IMG/VR virus record: IMGVR_UViG_3300034198_009439
Location: 37,736 to 101,735 of that record
Reading direction: 5' to 3' (one strand)
DNA from: a virus
Length of the DNA stretch: 64,000 nt
Positions 1 to 10,010 of the stretch are shown one piece after another (the stretch's first letter is position 1; every line of letters begins with the position of its first letter). The notes beneath the pieces are model-generated. The model did not search any database. It was not told the origin of the DNA and saw only the letters and a list, made by a program, of their open reading frames with translations. The position numbers and the translations under genes were made by a program.

Positions 1-2
1 GT

Positions 3-3000
3 GATAACAATCGTTGGATGTATTTGTTTAAGCAATCTACTAGCACGGTGTATGTGTATCACTTGAATTCTAATAATGTATATCAACTGGCGAATACTGC
101 TGTTATTGCTAACGCAACTGGATCAGTAATCGCTACTACCACTGATGGTCGTAAGCTAATAGCTGGTGCTCCAACGGAAGTAGTTAATGGGTTATCCGAG
201 GCTGGAGCAGTTTACATATATAGTAGAGCCGTACAGAGATTTATTTCCGACGGAACACAAACTGAATATTCGCTAGTTAACGGAGCTCCTAATAATATTG
301 CTGATGTTTATTTAAATGGAGTCTTGACTAGTGCTGTAACTGTGACTGATAACAAAATTAAATTAAACACACCCGCTCCTGCTGGTATAACAGTTTCTAT
401 AGAAACGGCAACTCTACAGCTAACACAAAGATTGGTCAGCACACAGCCAAAAATTGGAGCACGTTACGGGCACAGCATTGATACGAATCGTTGGGGGTCT
501 ACTGTAGTTGTTGGTTCTCCGTTTGACTTAAATACTGACGATATAGTTTCAAATATTGAAGGCAGCGTAGCTGTTTACATCAATGGTGCTCAGCGATACG
601 GAACAATAACACTAAATGATCCTGTTGTTAATAGCGGTGATTGGTTTTTAATAGATGGATATGTAGTAGCGTTTTCAGTCAATACTGAAAACGTCAACAC
701 CATTGCCGCGACAATCAACGATCAGACGCCCACCAACATTGTTGCCACTGCTAGCGACAATCAGATTGTCTTAACAGTGTTGGACAGTACCGCGGAAACA
801 CCATATGATATTATTGATATAGTTGCCAACTTGGGTCTACAGGAGCGTTTGCGATTAGAGCCCTATAGTTTGACTCAAACTATACTAAGTGTTAATCGCT
901 CACAAACTGCTGAGTTTGGATATGCGGTATCAATGAACGAGCGTGACGGATTGATAATTTCTGCTCCTAGAACCAATAAAGTCGGAAAAACTACTTTTGA
1001 TAAAGCTAATAGCTGTGTTGATGATTACACTACTTTTGATAATGGAGTAACTACCTTCGTTGAGAGCTTTGTCGGAGTTGGTATGGTCTATGCGTATGAG
1101 TATTTGCCTGCCTCTAACGAAAGTATTACTAATCCAGGCAAATACGTATTTGGACAATATATTGTAAGTGGAGATACCAATTATGGCTCTCAATCTAGAT
1201 TTGGACACAGCGTAAAGTATCATCAAAATATGATATTAGTCGGCGCCCCAAATTGGAGTAAAACTTTCGGAGGATTCGCAACTCTATTTACAAGTGGAGT
1301 GGACAATACTGATCCTTGTATACCGCGCAAGGTCACAACGTGGCACATTGATAAGAAACCGGTCAATCAAGTAAACATCAATAAGATTAATAATATCAAC
1401 ATATTCAATCGTTTAACAGATAAAACTTTAGACGTTCTGGACTATATAGACCCAGTACAGGGAAAAATGCTGGGAGCAGTTTCTGTTAACATAGATTTCA
1501 TTAGTTCCTATGATCCAGCTGGGTATGAGATAAATGATTTACAATGGGGACGCTCTCACGTTGGCACAGTGTGGTTAGACACTAATAATTTACGTATGTT
1601 AAATTACAATCAACAAGACGTAAATTACAATGCTAAGTATTGGGGAGTTGCTTTCCCCGGAAGTTCGGCCGACGTCTATACTTGGATAGAAAGCGCGGAC
1701 ACTCCTTTAAATTATACTGGCAGCGGATTCCCGGTAGCATACGATAAGTACGTTACATCGGCCGAGCTAAATGTGGCTTCCAACACTATAGTGGTTCGCT
1801 ATTACTTCTGGGTAAAAAATTACGATGCTATCCCTGAGGGTAAAACTCTTAGTCCACTGATTATTAGTCAATACGTATTGAATCCTCAAAGTAGTGGAAT
1901 CTCATACTTGGCTCCAATTACCACGAACATTGTTGCGCTATACAATAGCAATCAATACATCAACGATAGCACTAGTACTTTACATTTAGGTTATGGAAAT
2001 TCTATATACGATGATGGAAAGCACGTTTCTTGGAAGCTAGTTCGTAGCAACAGCGATGACTTTTTGCCTGGAATCCCAGACAAGAATAATGTTAATCCAG
2101 TCGGATTGTACTTAAAGTATTTGGACAGTTTTAGTGGAGCAGATTCCGCTGGAAATTTCGTTCCTGATATAAGATTACCAGCAATGGTAAAGTCTGGAGT
2201 CAGTTTCAGTCCGCGTCAAACAATGTTTATTGATAGAAATGTAGCGGTAAAGAACTTTATAAATTATGCTAATAATATTCTCATTCAGCATCCTGTTACT
2301 GAAACACGACCAAATTTAAGCTTTATCAACACAAATGTTACCAATACATACGACACTAGAAAATACTGGAAATATGTAAATTGGTGGGCTAGTGGTTACA
2401 ATGATCAAACCAAGGCCTTGATAGAAGTAAATCAATACGTTGATCTTATTAAGATTGGCGATTCGCAGCTAATAACTGGAATCAACGGATTAGTACTTGC
2501 TCTTAAAGATGGACTGATAGTAAAAGTAAAATCTAACTCTCAGGGACTAAGCGAGCATTATGTCTATAAGAATTCTCAATGGACTCGCATCGGGGTAGAG
2601 AATGGAACCATACAATTTTTGACTACATTATGGGAGCAAATTTATGGATGGGATACCGATTTGTGGGGAACTCAATGGGACGGAAATCCATCAAAAGAAG
2701 TTTACTGGATTATACGTTGGATAAATGAGGTTCTTTACACTGATGATCTGCTAGCGGAAAGAAATAATAGCTTGATGCTGATGTTTAATTACTCACAAAG
2801 CGAGATACTAAATGAGAAAAATTACAATCAGTGGTTAATGAAGACTAGTATGATTGACGTTAATCATACTATTAGAAAGCTATCTCCGTATAAAAAGTAT
2901 CAACGCGACAACACTGAATTCTTAAGTGGGTACTTAAACGAAATTAAACCTTTCCACGTTTACATAAAAGACTTTGTGTATGCGTATGATGGTATTGACA

Positions 3001-4604
3001 CGGCTCGCACTGATGTTACCGATTTTGATTTACCGGCTCAGTACAATAATTCACAGCGTAAATTTATAACTCCACAGTTGAGGTACAGCGGTAACGTCAA
3101 CGTTGGCGAGTATATGCCAACTTCTAATATATGGAGCGACACTGATTACGTTAAATGGTTTGAAAATTATGGACTATCGCTTTCGGAGTCAGTTAAAGAG
3201 CCAATTAAAGTTGCTACACTAGCGGAAAAAGTATTAGATACTGCGACCGCCATTAGATTATCTACGGTGTATGGACTTCAAGCAGGTGATGTAATCATTA
3301 TTGATGATGAGCAGATTCAGGTTAATAACGTAGATAGAATCAGCAATCGTGTTACTGGATTAACTCGTGGGTATAACAGCACTGTTATTAGCGAACACAA
3401 GGCTAAGTCCAATGTGTTTGTTGCCCATAGGTCTTCTTTTGTATTGGATTCTGGACGTGGATACGATTCCACTGAGGAATTAATAAGCATTACTTCGGAC
3501 ACAGTGAATTATCCAAGTCCTAGACAAGAAATTGTTTTAAGTCCCGCAGTGGCTAACACTAGAATAACTTCGATTAATACGGTAAACAGTGGCGGTGGTT
3601 ATTCGGTAGCACCAGAAATTAAATTTCTGCCCAGCAATTTGTACAAAGAGTTTTCTGGTTCTAATGTAAATGCTACCACAAATACAATTACGATTAATAA
3701 TCACGGCTTTGAAACTGGCGATAGTGTAATTTACACAAACACTAGTACGATTAACTACGGCTTAAAACACAACTCTTATTATTATGTAAGAGCAATTAAC
3801 GCCAATACTATTGCTCTGTATCAAAATTACAAACACGCTGCTGATGGTGGAACACAATTTGAACAAAAGCAGGAGCTTGACGCAAGAAGAGTTAAGCTAA
3901 AGTCGTCATCGTCAACTGTGCTAACTCGTCTATCAATAATAGCAAGAGCGCAGTTTATGTACGAGAGCTATCCAATAAGAACAATCAAAACTACTATAGC
4001 ATTTGATAGAGTTTCCTATACCGCTCGTGACGATAATGGCTGGGACAATTCATACTATTACTGGGACGTACTTCCTTGGGACGGTGAAGAGGACAGTGAC
4101 ACAGCGGCCACAAGAATTAAAAAGTACTATACTCCTACTGTTAATATGCCAGGCAAAGATTTAAGACAACTAATGTCTGGCGTTATTTATCCTAATTCTA
4201 TACTAAGCGGTATCGATTTCGCTCCAGCGATTCCAGTAACTCCTGATATTGAGATTGAGAGTCCAGTGGACGAAACTGAAACTGATATTATCGTTGACGG
4301 TGGAGATTTCATTGACGGATACGGACCAGAAGAATTAGTTTCCGGATATGTCACTGATACAGTCAACATTACTGTTACTACTGACCCAACAAAAGAGCCA
4401 GGCGGTACAGGACCAACTTGGACTCATAGAATTTTTGTAAATTACGACGGAAAAGCAAGAGCTTATTCTAATAGTAATCAAAGATTAGCTTGGCAATATC
4501 TAAAGAGATGGTGGTATGGATCGGACGGGGGCAATCCCGCTAATGCTAATACTACACTAACCGCAGATGTAACTAATACTGCTGCCACATTCTTAAAAAG
4601 CTAG
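3..4604 (+). CDS. Giant tail/baseplate-region structural protein (5' partial)
   Basis: The frame is open from the left edge, so the N-terminus lies outside the window; the first internal Met is at position 18. About 1530 residues are visible. The N-terminal half has repeated FG-GAP-like beta-propeller motifs (for example IAGAP, VVVGSPF, IISAP, ILVGAP) spaced as in integrin-like propellers. The rest is rich in Asn, Tyr and Trp, as in phage tail proteins, and the C-terminal part is rich in Thr and Pro. Its size and its position just before fibre and adhesin genes point to a baseplate or tail-fibre-network component. I cannot assign it to a specific T4 gene product. Structural role fairly sure, exact role unknown. 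Confidence 0.6.
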   Translation, partial: DNNRWMYLFKQSTSTVYVYHLNSNNVYQLANTAVIANATGSVIATTTDGRKLIAGAPTEVVNGLSEAGAVYIYSRAVQRFISDGTQTEYSLVNGAPNNIADVYLNGVLTSAVTVTDNKIKLNTPAPAGITVSIETATLQLTQRLVSTQPKIGARYGHSIDTNRWGSTVVVGSPFDLNTDDIVSNIEGSVAVYINGAQRYGTITLNDPVVNSGDWFLIDGYVVAFSVNTENVNTIAATINDQTPTNIVATASDNQIVLTVLDSTAETPYDIIDIVANLGLQERLRLEPYSLTQTILSVNRSQTAEFGYAVSMNERDGLIISAPRTNKVGKTTFDKANSCVDDYTTFDNGVTTFVESFVGVGMVYAYEYLPASNESITNPGKYVFGQYIVSGDTNYGSQSRFGHSVKYHQNMILVGAPNWSKTFGGFATLFTSGVDNTDPCIPRKVTTWHIDKKPVNQVNINKINNINIFNRLTDKTLDVLDYIDPVQGKMLGAVSVNIDFISSYDPAGYEINDLQWGRSHVGTVWLDTNNLRMLNYNQQDVNYNAKYWGVAFPGSSADVYTWIESADTPLNYTGSGFPVAYDKYVTSAELNVASNTIVVRYYFWVKNYDAIPEGKTLSPLIISQYVLNPQSSGISYLAPITTNIVALYNSNQYINDSTSTLHLGYGNSIYDDGKHVSWKLVRSNSDDFLPGIPDKNNVNPVGLYLKYLDSFSGADSAGNFVPDIRLPAMVKSGVSFSPRQTMFIDRNVAVKNFINYANNILIQHPVTETRPNLSFINTNVTNTYDTRKYWKYVNWWASGYNDQTKALIEVNQYVDLIKIGDSQLITGINGLVLALKDGLIVKVKSNSQGLSEHYVYKNSQWTRIGVENGTIQFLTTLWEQIYGWDTDLWGTQWDGNPSKEVYWIIRWINEVLYTDDLLAERNNSLMLMFNYSQSEILNEKNYNQWLMKTSMIDVNHTIRKLSPYKKYQRDNTEFLSGYLNEIKPFHVYIKDFVYAYDGIDTARTDVTDFDLPAQYNNSQRKFITPQLRYSGNVNVGEYMPTSNIWSDTDYVKWFENYGLSLSESVKEPIKVATLAEKVLDTATAIRLSTVYGLQAGDVIIIDDEQIQVNNVDRISNRVTGLTRGYNSTVISEHKAKSNVFVAHRSSFVLDSGRGYDSTEELISITSDTVNYPSPRQEIVLSPAVANTRITSINTVNSGGGYSVAPEIKFLPSNLYKEFSGSNVNATTNTITINNHGFETGDSVIYTNTSTINYGLKHNSYYYVRAINANTIALYQNYKHAADGGTQFEQKQELDARRVKLKSSSSTVLTRLSIIARAQFMYESYPIRTIKTTIAFDRVSYTARDDNGWDNSYYYWDVLPWDGEEDSDTAATRIKKYYTPTVNMPGKDLRQLMSGVIYPNSILSGIDFAPAIPVTPDIEIESPVDETETDIIVDGGDFIDGYGPEELVSGYVTDTVNITVTTDPTKEPGGTGPTWTHRIFVNYDGKARAYSNSNQRLAWQYLKRWWYGSDGGNPANANTTLTADVTNTAATFLKS

Positions 4605-4618
4605 TAATACTAATAGGC

Positions 4619-4625
4619 ATAAATA
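4619..4625 (+). promoter_or_regulatory. T4-type late promoter motif ATAAATA
   Basis: ATAAATA lies just after the stop of the giant tail protein. A late transcript would start at about the ATG at 4632, so it would probably serve the structural gene at 4778. The motif match is short; the repeated occurrence of such motifs before genes in this window is the main support. Confidence 0.4.
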
Positions 4626-4631
4626 ATTTAT

Positions 4632-4766
4632 ATGAGCACACAACCAGTTAACCCCCAACCACTCCCACCAACGACAAAAGAGCATTCCGAGTTTCAGTTG
4701 TCGAGTTTTATTAAAATTACTGATCCAAAAACTGGGCAGGTGTTGGTACAAAAACGATGTGAATAA
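4632..4766 (+). CDS. 44-residue ORF resembling the N-terminus of the next gene (possible relic)
   Basis: The ATG opens 6 nt after a late promoter motif and the frame ends in a TAA that overlaps a downstream ATG. Its C-terminal part (FIKITDPKTGQVLVQKR) closely matches the N-terminal segment SLKIYDPKNGQVFVDKK of the following 209-residue protein, after which it stops. It therefore looks like the remaining 5' end of a tandem duplicate, or a short leader peptide. No function can be assigned. Confidence 0.4.
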   Translation: MSTQPVNPQPLPPTTKEHSEFQLSSFIKITDPKTGQVLVQKRCE

Positions 4767-4777
4767 TGGAACAGAAT

Positions 4778-5395
4778 ATGAGCAATATTATTGGTTTAGA
4801 CGTTACGGGATCATTAAAAATATATGATCCCAAGAATGGTCAAGTTTTTGTGGACAAGAAAAATGCCATACATTACGAAAATATGTCCTATGCTATGGCA
4901 CTTACTTTAAGTAATCGTGGAACAGGAACTATCTATCAAATGGCATTTGGAAATGGTGGGGCCAGCGTTGATGCTACTGGAATTATTACCTATTTGCCCC
5001 CTAATGCGTCTGGGCAAAATGCCGCGCTTTACAATCAAACATACGCAAAGATAGTAGATGATACGCTGATATCTAATTTTTCTCCACTGTCTAATAAGAT
5101 GATCGTCAATCATACTACCGGCAAGATTTATACTGATGTATTGATTCAGTGTTTGTTGGATTACGAAGAGCCCTCTGGACAGGCAGCGTTTGATAACGGC
5201 ACAAACACCAATAGTGATTATGTTTTTGACGAGATAGGACTTTTGGCTAACAACGGAATAGATGCTGACGGTAACGTAACCACGAAACTACTTACTCACG
5301 TTATCTTTCACCCAATACAGAAATCACTGAACAGACAAATTCAAATTGATTACACTATCAGAATTCAAACACTGACCAATATGTTAACAATTTGA
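4778..5395 (+). CDS. Putative phage structural protein (tail region)
   Basis: A soluble protein of about 205 residues lying between tail genes. I chose the Met at 4778 because TGGAA lies 6-8 nt upstream; an ATG at 4766 in the same frame would add four residues. The N-terminal segment IYDPKNGQVFVDKKN is echoed in the short ORF just upstream. The central part (residues ~45-150) reads as a beta-rich domain with GTGTIYQMAFGNGG, and the C-terminus alternates polar and hydrophobic residues like a beta-sheet domain. Its place in the late operon suggests a baseplate or tail component. I do not recognise the family. Confidence 0.55.
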   Translation: MSNIIGLDVTGSLKIYDPKNGQVFVDKKNAIHYENMSYAMALTLSNRGTGTIYQMAFGNGGASVDATGIITYLPPNASGQNAALYNQTYAKIVDDTLISNFSPLSNKMIVNHTTGKIYTDVLIQCLLDYEEPSGQAAFDNGTNTNSDYVFDEIGLLANNGIDADGNVTTKLLTHVIFHPIQKSLNRQIQIDYTIRIQTLTNMLTI

Positions 5396-5407
5396 ATACA
5401 TAAATAC

Positions 5408-5415
5408 TATAAATA
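5408..5415 (+). promoter_or_regulatory. T4-type late promoter TATAAATA
   Basis: A perfect TATAAATA 22 nt before the ATG of the fibre gene at 5438, with a second ATAAATA at 5400-5406. The leader includes ACGAGG as a ribosome binding site. The octamer matches the consensus used by T4-type gp55 sigma factors. Confidence 0.65.
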
Positions 5416-5437
5416 GTTTAATACGAGGTTATTTAAG

Positions 5438-6334
5438 ATGCCATACAACATACAGCTAGTCAACACCAGTATAACGGTAAATGATGGATCATTGAACGGG
5501 TCAACTGGATTACAATTGCCAGGTAGAAATTTCGCTGGTTATGGACAGCCAATTAATCAGAGCTTGGTAGATTTACTACAGCATTTTGCTAGACTTCCAT
5601 CTACCGATCAGGGTCCTGATACAGCAGTCGTGGGGCAAATTTGGTTTGATAAGGGCGATCCAACTGCCACCCCTCCTCGTCCGGAATCATTAAAAGTAAA
5701 AACAGCCGCTTCTGCCAATTATGGTTGGAAAAAAATAATTACCGAAGGCAGCACTTTTAATACTAGCGAAATCACTGCTACTACTATAAACAGTGACGAT
5801 ATCATAACCGATACATTGACTAGCAGACTAGTAACTGTTAGTGGCACTCTTACTACTACTAAAATTACTACTGGATCCGCTTCTACTGCCGGAACATTAA
5901 CAGGAGACTGGACACTAACCGACGGATCTAGATTAAATGCTACATATGCGGACTTGGCTGAGCGATTTGAGGCAGACTGCGAATATGATCCAGGCACAGT
6001 AGTTGAGTTAGGCGGAGAAAAAGAAATAACAGCGGTAAAAGAAGACTGTAGCGAAACTGTATTTGGAGTAATAAGCACTAATGCTGCCTATCTAATGAAC
6101 AGTGGCGCTGGAAATAACGCAACACACCCTGCTATAGCGATTGCCGGAAGAGTCCCTGTAAAAGTACGCGGGCAAATTCGCAAGGGTGATCGATTGGTGA
6201 GCGCTGGTAATGGAGTTGCTAGAGCCGCTCGCAAGGGAGAAGCTACAGCATTCAACACTATAGGACGATCTTTAGAAAACAAAAACACAGATGCGTATGG
6301 TAGCGTTCTAGCGACAGTTACTGCTAAAATGTAA
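5438..6334 (+). CDS. Tail fibre / tail structural protein with C-terminal LAER-type domain
   Basis: 298 residues. The N-terminal part (about 1-95) contains NFAGYGQPINQSLVDLLQHF and VVGQIWFDKGD, a module seen in T4-like aquatic phage fibre proteins. The middle (about 100-165) is a Thr/Ser-rich beta-repeat stretch. The C-terminal domain starts at YADLAERFEADCEYDPGTVV and runs to the end with the pattern PVKVRGQIRKGDRLVSAG. This domain is known at the ends of many phage fibres and resembles auto-cleaving intramolecular chaperone (peptidase G2-type) domains, although I cannot point to a catalytic residue. It sits under a late promoter and is followed 13 nt later by an adhesin gene. Fibre role likely; exact attachment point unknown. 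Confidence 0.65.
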   Translation: MPYNIQLVNTSITVNDGSLNGSTGLQLPGRNFAGYGQPINQSLVDLLQHFARLPSTDQGPDTAVVGQIWFDKGDPTATPPRPESLKVKTAASANYGWKKIITEGSTFNTSEITATTINSDDIITDTLTSRLVTVSGTLTTTKITTGSASTAGTLTGDWTLTDGSRLNATYADLAERFEADCEYDPGTVVELGGEKEITAVKEDCSETVFGVISTNAAYLMNSGAGNNATHPAIAIAGRVPVKVRGQIRKGDRLVSAGNGVARAARKGEATAFNTIGRSLENKNTDAYGSVLATVTAKM

Positions 6335-6347
6335 TATGGAATAAATT

Positions 6348-8663
6348 ATGGCTTACACAGTAGGACAAACAGTACAAGCTGCTGATTATAACGGATTCAG
6401 AACGAGCGTAAACACTGCTTGGAGCGTTGGTACTGGAAACGCTGGGTACGGCCAGCCAGAGTTTACACAAGTTAATGTCGGCGACTTGATCCAAGCTAGA
6501 GCATCAACCGTTACTCCTGGAAATCCAAATAGCAATGTGCCTCCAACCTGGAGTACTACTCCGGAATGGCGATCATTGGTTAACGCAATAAATTCTATGT
6601 CCAAGCATCAAGTTGGTGGAGCCGACATAGTAACTGCCAGCAGTTTTGCTGCTAGTAATAGTTTGCCAACTTCAGCAGCATCAATCACTGGTTTGATAGC
6701 GCATTCCTCTACCGTTAGCAACGGTATTACTGCCGTAACTGGTAATCAAAGATTAAATGCCGCCGCGCAGGGCACTACGTCTACGACTGTATTAACAAAT
6801 AACGCCGGCGCTTGGTCAGACAAATTAGTGTTTACATTTGAAGTAAATTTCTCAAATGTAAATCGTCTACGCTACTACTTTAATGCTGGTGGACAGATAA
6901 GTTTAAATATGAGTCACAGCGGTTCTGGTGATGCTAACTCTTTATTCTCAAACATAGCTTCAGAAGCGGGACAAATTTATTTAAGTAGCACAAACGCATT
7001 TCCACTTACAATAGCGGGTCAAACTTACGACGGAGTTACAAAAGTTGGAGGTGTGGTCAGTAGCAGAACTACTATTAACAACTTGGGATTCTATCAATTA
7101 ACCGGTACGCCAGTTCAAATATACAAACAAACCGGTAGTAGTCCATCTACACCATATACCAGTGATAGTGCTATAACTATAACTGCTGCTCATGATGGTG
7201 CTGGAAAGTTAATCTTTGTAGTTACTTGGGACTTAATACCGAATGGAGTCTCTGTCAGTAGCGGATCAATTACTAATTTAAGTTTGCTACCGCCAAGTAC
7301 TGCGAACATTGTTGACACATGGGGCACTCCTACTGTTACAACAAACGTTGAACTAACTCAAGCACCAAACTGTATTACACCGACTGTTGGATCAGTGTCA
7401 TCGAACGCATTTAAGGCTACAGTTGCCTATAATGGAACAATCACCGTTACAAATGCTACCGATGCTAGCATAACTAGTGGTCTGCCAAGTGGAATTACGT
7501 ATACGGGTGCTGCTAATGGAAATAATTATGTTCTGACTTTAACGGGAACTCCCACTACTGGAAATCAATCATACAATATTTTGGTGACTGCTACCAATAG
7601 TGGTCTTGGATGCGTTTCTGCCACATTACCGAGTCCGGTATCTGCTGGATCAGGAACAGTAGAAGAAACACTATGCGACACTCCAGTGTCATCAGCAGCG
7701 TTTGCCGCTAACTCATTTACAGCCAACGTTGCCTATGGACCAGTTACTTGGACTGTATCTAAGGCAACCTCTGCTACACTCAGTGGATTCCCAACTGGAA
7801 TTACAGTAACTGGGCAACAAGTAGGGGCCGACTATCAATTCACAGTTAGTGGTACGCCAGGCGTATCTACTGGTGGAAGTACGTGGACCGCATTAGTAAC
7901 CGCAACTAATAATTGTGGCGGCGGTAAGACACAATCAACACTAGCTTCCACTCAAGTGGGAACAGGAACCGTAGGCGCTCTAGCAAACTGCGTGGCTCCT
8001 ACGGTGGGAACAGTAAGCGCCAATTCGTTCCAAGTTGGCGTAAGTTACACAGGCACTATTACCGTACAAAACGCCACTAGTGCTACCATAACTGGTGGTC
8101 TGCCAAGTGGAATTACTTCCAACGCAGGCGCGGCATCTGGATCAAATTACGTATTTAATTTAAGTGGTACTCCGACAAGCTCCGGAGAAGCATACGACAT
8201 TCGTGTAAATGCTACTAACTCAGGAGCTACTTGTACTACTGTAACAGTAACAAATCAACAAGCTGGTTCTGGAACGGTTATAGCTCAAGCACAATGTGCT
8301 GCCCCAGTAATTGGAGCTATAACTCCAAATCTAGCAAGCCCGCCATCATTCAAGGTTGGACAAGCATACAGCGGTACAGTTACTATCACTAACACTACGT
8401 CCACTGGTCAAGGAAATATAGGAACTGTTATAGTACCGGGAGTTACGATAACAGCGGCCAATCTTGCTGGAACCACTCTAACATATACTATATCAGGCAC
8501 CCCGACTACTACTGGGCAATATGATATATCATTTACTGCTACGAATAATTGCGGAGGAGGCTCAGCACCAACCACTACTACTAGTAGCATCGGATTAATT
8601 ACTGTATCTGCTGCCGCCGCCTGTGCGAATCCAGTAATAGCGGCTAATATAATAGAAGTGTAG
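6348..8663 (+). CDS. Large adhesin-like tail fibre protein with He_PIG/Ig-like repeats
   Basis: 771 residues. The N-terminal ~330 residues form a fibre-like domain beginning MAYTVGQTVQAADYNGFR, with Gly- and Asn-rich turns. From about residue 340 onward there are four to five repeats of roughly 90 residues with the He_PIG pattern GLPSGIT...GTPT...YNILVTATN, each preceded by a conserved Cys in C-x-x-P-x-V. Such putative immunoglobulin folds are typical of phage adhesins and bacterial surface proteins and bind carbohydrate or protein. The Cys-containing repeats and the Ala/Thr-rich composition fit a long extracellular fibre. It is followed 18 nt later by two related proteins, so the cluster probably forms the host-recognition apparatus. 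Confidence 0.65.
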   Translation: MAYTVGQTVQAADYNGFRTSVNTAWSVGTGNAGYGQPEFTQVNVGDLIQARASTVTPGNPNSNVPPTWSTTPEWRSLVNAINSMSKHQVGGADIVTASSFAASNSLPTSAASITGLIAHSSTVSNGITAVTGNQRLNAAAQGTTSTTVLTNNAGAWSDKLVFTFEVNFSNVNRLRYYFNAGGQISLNMSHSGSGDANSLFSNIASEAGQIYLSSTNAFPLTIAGQTYDGVTKVGGVVSSRTTINNLGFYQLTGTPVQIYKQTGSSPSTPYTSDSAITITAAHDGAGKLIFVVTWDLIPNGVSVSSGSITNLSLLPPSTANIVDTWGTPTVTTNVELTQAPNCITPTVGSVSSNAFKATVAYNGTITVTNATDASITSGLPSGITYTGAANGNNYVLTLTGTPTTGNQSYNILVTATNSGLGCVSATLPSPVSAGSGTVEETLCDTPVSSAAFAANSFTANVAYGPVTWTVSKATSATLSGFPTGITVTGQQVGADYQFTVSGTPGVSTGGSTWTALVTATNNCGGGKTQSTLASTQVGTGTVGALANCVAPTVGTVSANSFQVGVSYTGTITVQNATSATITGGLPSGITSNAGAASGSNYVFNLSGTPTSSGEAYDIRVNATNSGATCTTVTVTNQQAGSGTVIAQAQCAAPVIGAITPNLASPPSFKVGQAYSGTVTITNTTSTGQGNIGTVIVPGVTITAANLAGTTLTYTISGTPTTTGQYDISFTATNNCGGGSAPTTTTSSIGLITVSAAAACANPVIAANIIEV

Positions 8664-8681
8664 TATTATCAGGAATAATTT

Positions 8682-10004
8682 ATGCCATTAGTAGTAGGAC
8701 AATCATATTCTTCTTATATAGAAATAACTGGAGCAACAAGTGCCACTGTTACTAGTGGATCACTTCCCACAGGAATAACTGGCTCTCTCAATACAGGTAC
8801 CGGACGATATAATTTGTCTGGTACACCAACTGCGGCTGGTATTTATGATTTTACCATCACTGCGACTAATGAATGTGGCACCGGTGGAGCTACTGGGTCC
8901 GCTGCTATCCCCTTCACTTTAACTGTGGGCGATTTTTCTCCGCAAACTGCGCTAACTTTTTATCATACCAACACTCTCTCACTTATGGCGCGGGACCTTA
9001 ATAATCAACAGCCATTTTCTACCCGATATTTAGTAGCATCTACGTACAATTATAATGAGTGGCAAACGCAAGCAAATCAGCCATTTAATCCACTTGTTTC
9101 TGGAATATCACCGTCGGCTTTTGGATCAATTGGTGGTTCTGTGTCTACCACTGTTCTTTCTATAGGAGTCGGAATAGATGATTACGATAACAGTCCACAA
9201 GGCAATATCAAAGATTGGACTAATTTGGTGTGGGAAGGAAGTGATAGCTATTCATTCCCAAATCAAATAGTCGGAAACACTGCTCAGGAATACGGGGGCG
9301 GAGCAGGAGTGTGGAATATACAAGAGGGTCTATCAACATTTAACGGCAATACAACTGTAACTATAGCAAATGGATTGGCCGGCAGTGGAGGAATAGATCG
9401 TGCTACTATAGCACACTGTGCCTTTATTCCTGGTAACTGGAGAGCAACTACCGTGTACTCTCCCCCAGCAGCCACTCTTGTTAGCGGAAATGGAGGGTAT
9501 CCAGTATCAAGTGCTCTTGGATTGACCACTAGTGTTTCCGAAATAGCAGAATACACTGTTACGGTTCCAGCCTTTTCTTTTATTCTCGTGGCAGCCTCAA
9601 CCGCAATCTATTACTACACATTAAATGACGATACTAATCTCAAGTATCATCAATTTTTTGATATACCAGCTGGATGTGTGACCTCATATGAAAGAGTTTT
9701 TGATGATGGCGGATATAACTCTGCCCTATCGACGATAATATGTAATTTAACTGCTAGTCAAAAGACTGTAAAAGTTAAATTGCCATCAACTATTAGTTAT
9801 AACGACGTTGATTTTGAAGGAAACCCGACCACTGGAACCGTGAGTCAAACACTAGGAAAGCAATGCGGCATATTTGTTTTTGAACCTATGACTCAGTTTA
9901 ATACAGTAATTTCCAAACCGACTTCTGCTCCAACTTGGCCTGGAGGCGGTGGTGGAGGCGGAGGCGGAGGTGGAGGAATCACTTACCCAGTATCTAATCA
10001 GTAA
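8682..10004 (+). CDS. Adhesin-like tail protein, He_PIG domain plus C-terminal polyglycine
   Basis: 440 residues. The first ~85 residues form one He_PIG-like domain and are nearly identical to the N-terminus of the next gene, at the DNA level as well, which shows a duplication. Residues ~95-410 form a separate beta-rich domain of unknown family. The C-terminus carries an uninterrupted run of about 12 glycines at roughly residues 421-432, followed by only eight residues. Glycine-rich loops are known in the receptor-binding tips of T4-like adhesins, so this may be a fibre tip. The start at 8682 is shared in sequence with its paralogue. Confidence 0.6.
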   Translation: MPLVVGQSYSSYIEITGATSATVTSGSLPTGITGSLNTGTGRYNLSGTPTAAGIYDFTITATNECGTGGATGSAAIPFTLTVGDFSPQTALTFYHTNTLSLMARDLNNQQPFSTRYLVASTYNYNEWQTQANQPFNPLVSGISPSAFGSIGGSVSTTVLSIGVGIDDYDNSPQGNIKDWTNLVWEGSDSYSFPNQIVGNTAQEYGGGAGVWNIQEGLSTFNGNTTVTIANGLAGSGGIDRATIAHCAFIPGNWRATTVYSPPAATLVSGNGGYPVSSALGLTTSVSEIAEYTVTVPAFSFILVAASTAIYYYTLNDDTNLKYHQFFDIPAGCVTSYERVFDDGGYNSALSTIICNLTASQKTVKVKLPSTISYNDVDFEGNPTTGTVSQTLGKQCGIFVFEPMTQFNTVISKPTSAPTWPGGGGGGGGGGGGITYPVSNQ

Positions 10005-10010
10005 CACATT

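Noticed and set aside
930-1226. Minus-strand open frame inside the giant tail gene
   Set aside because: It lies fully within a long, motif-bearing gene on the other strand and has no ribosome binding site or recognisable domain.
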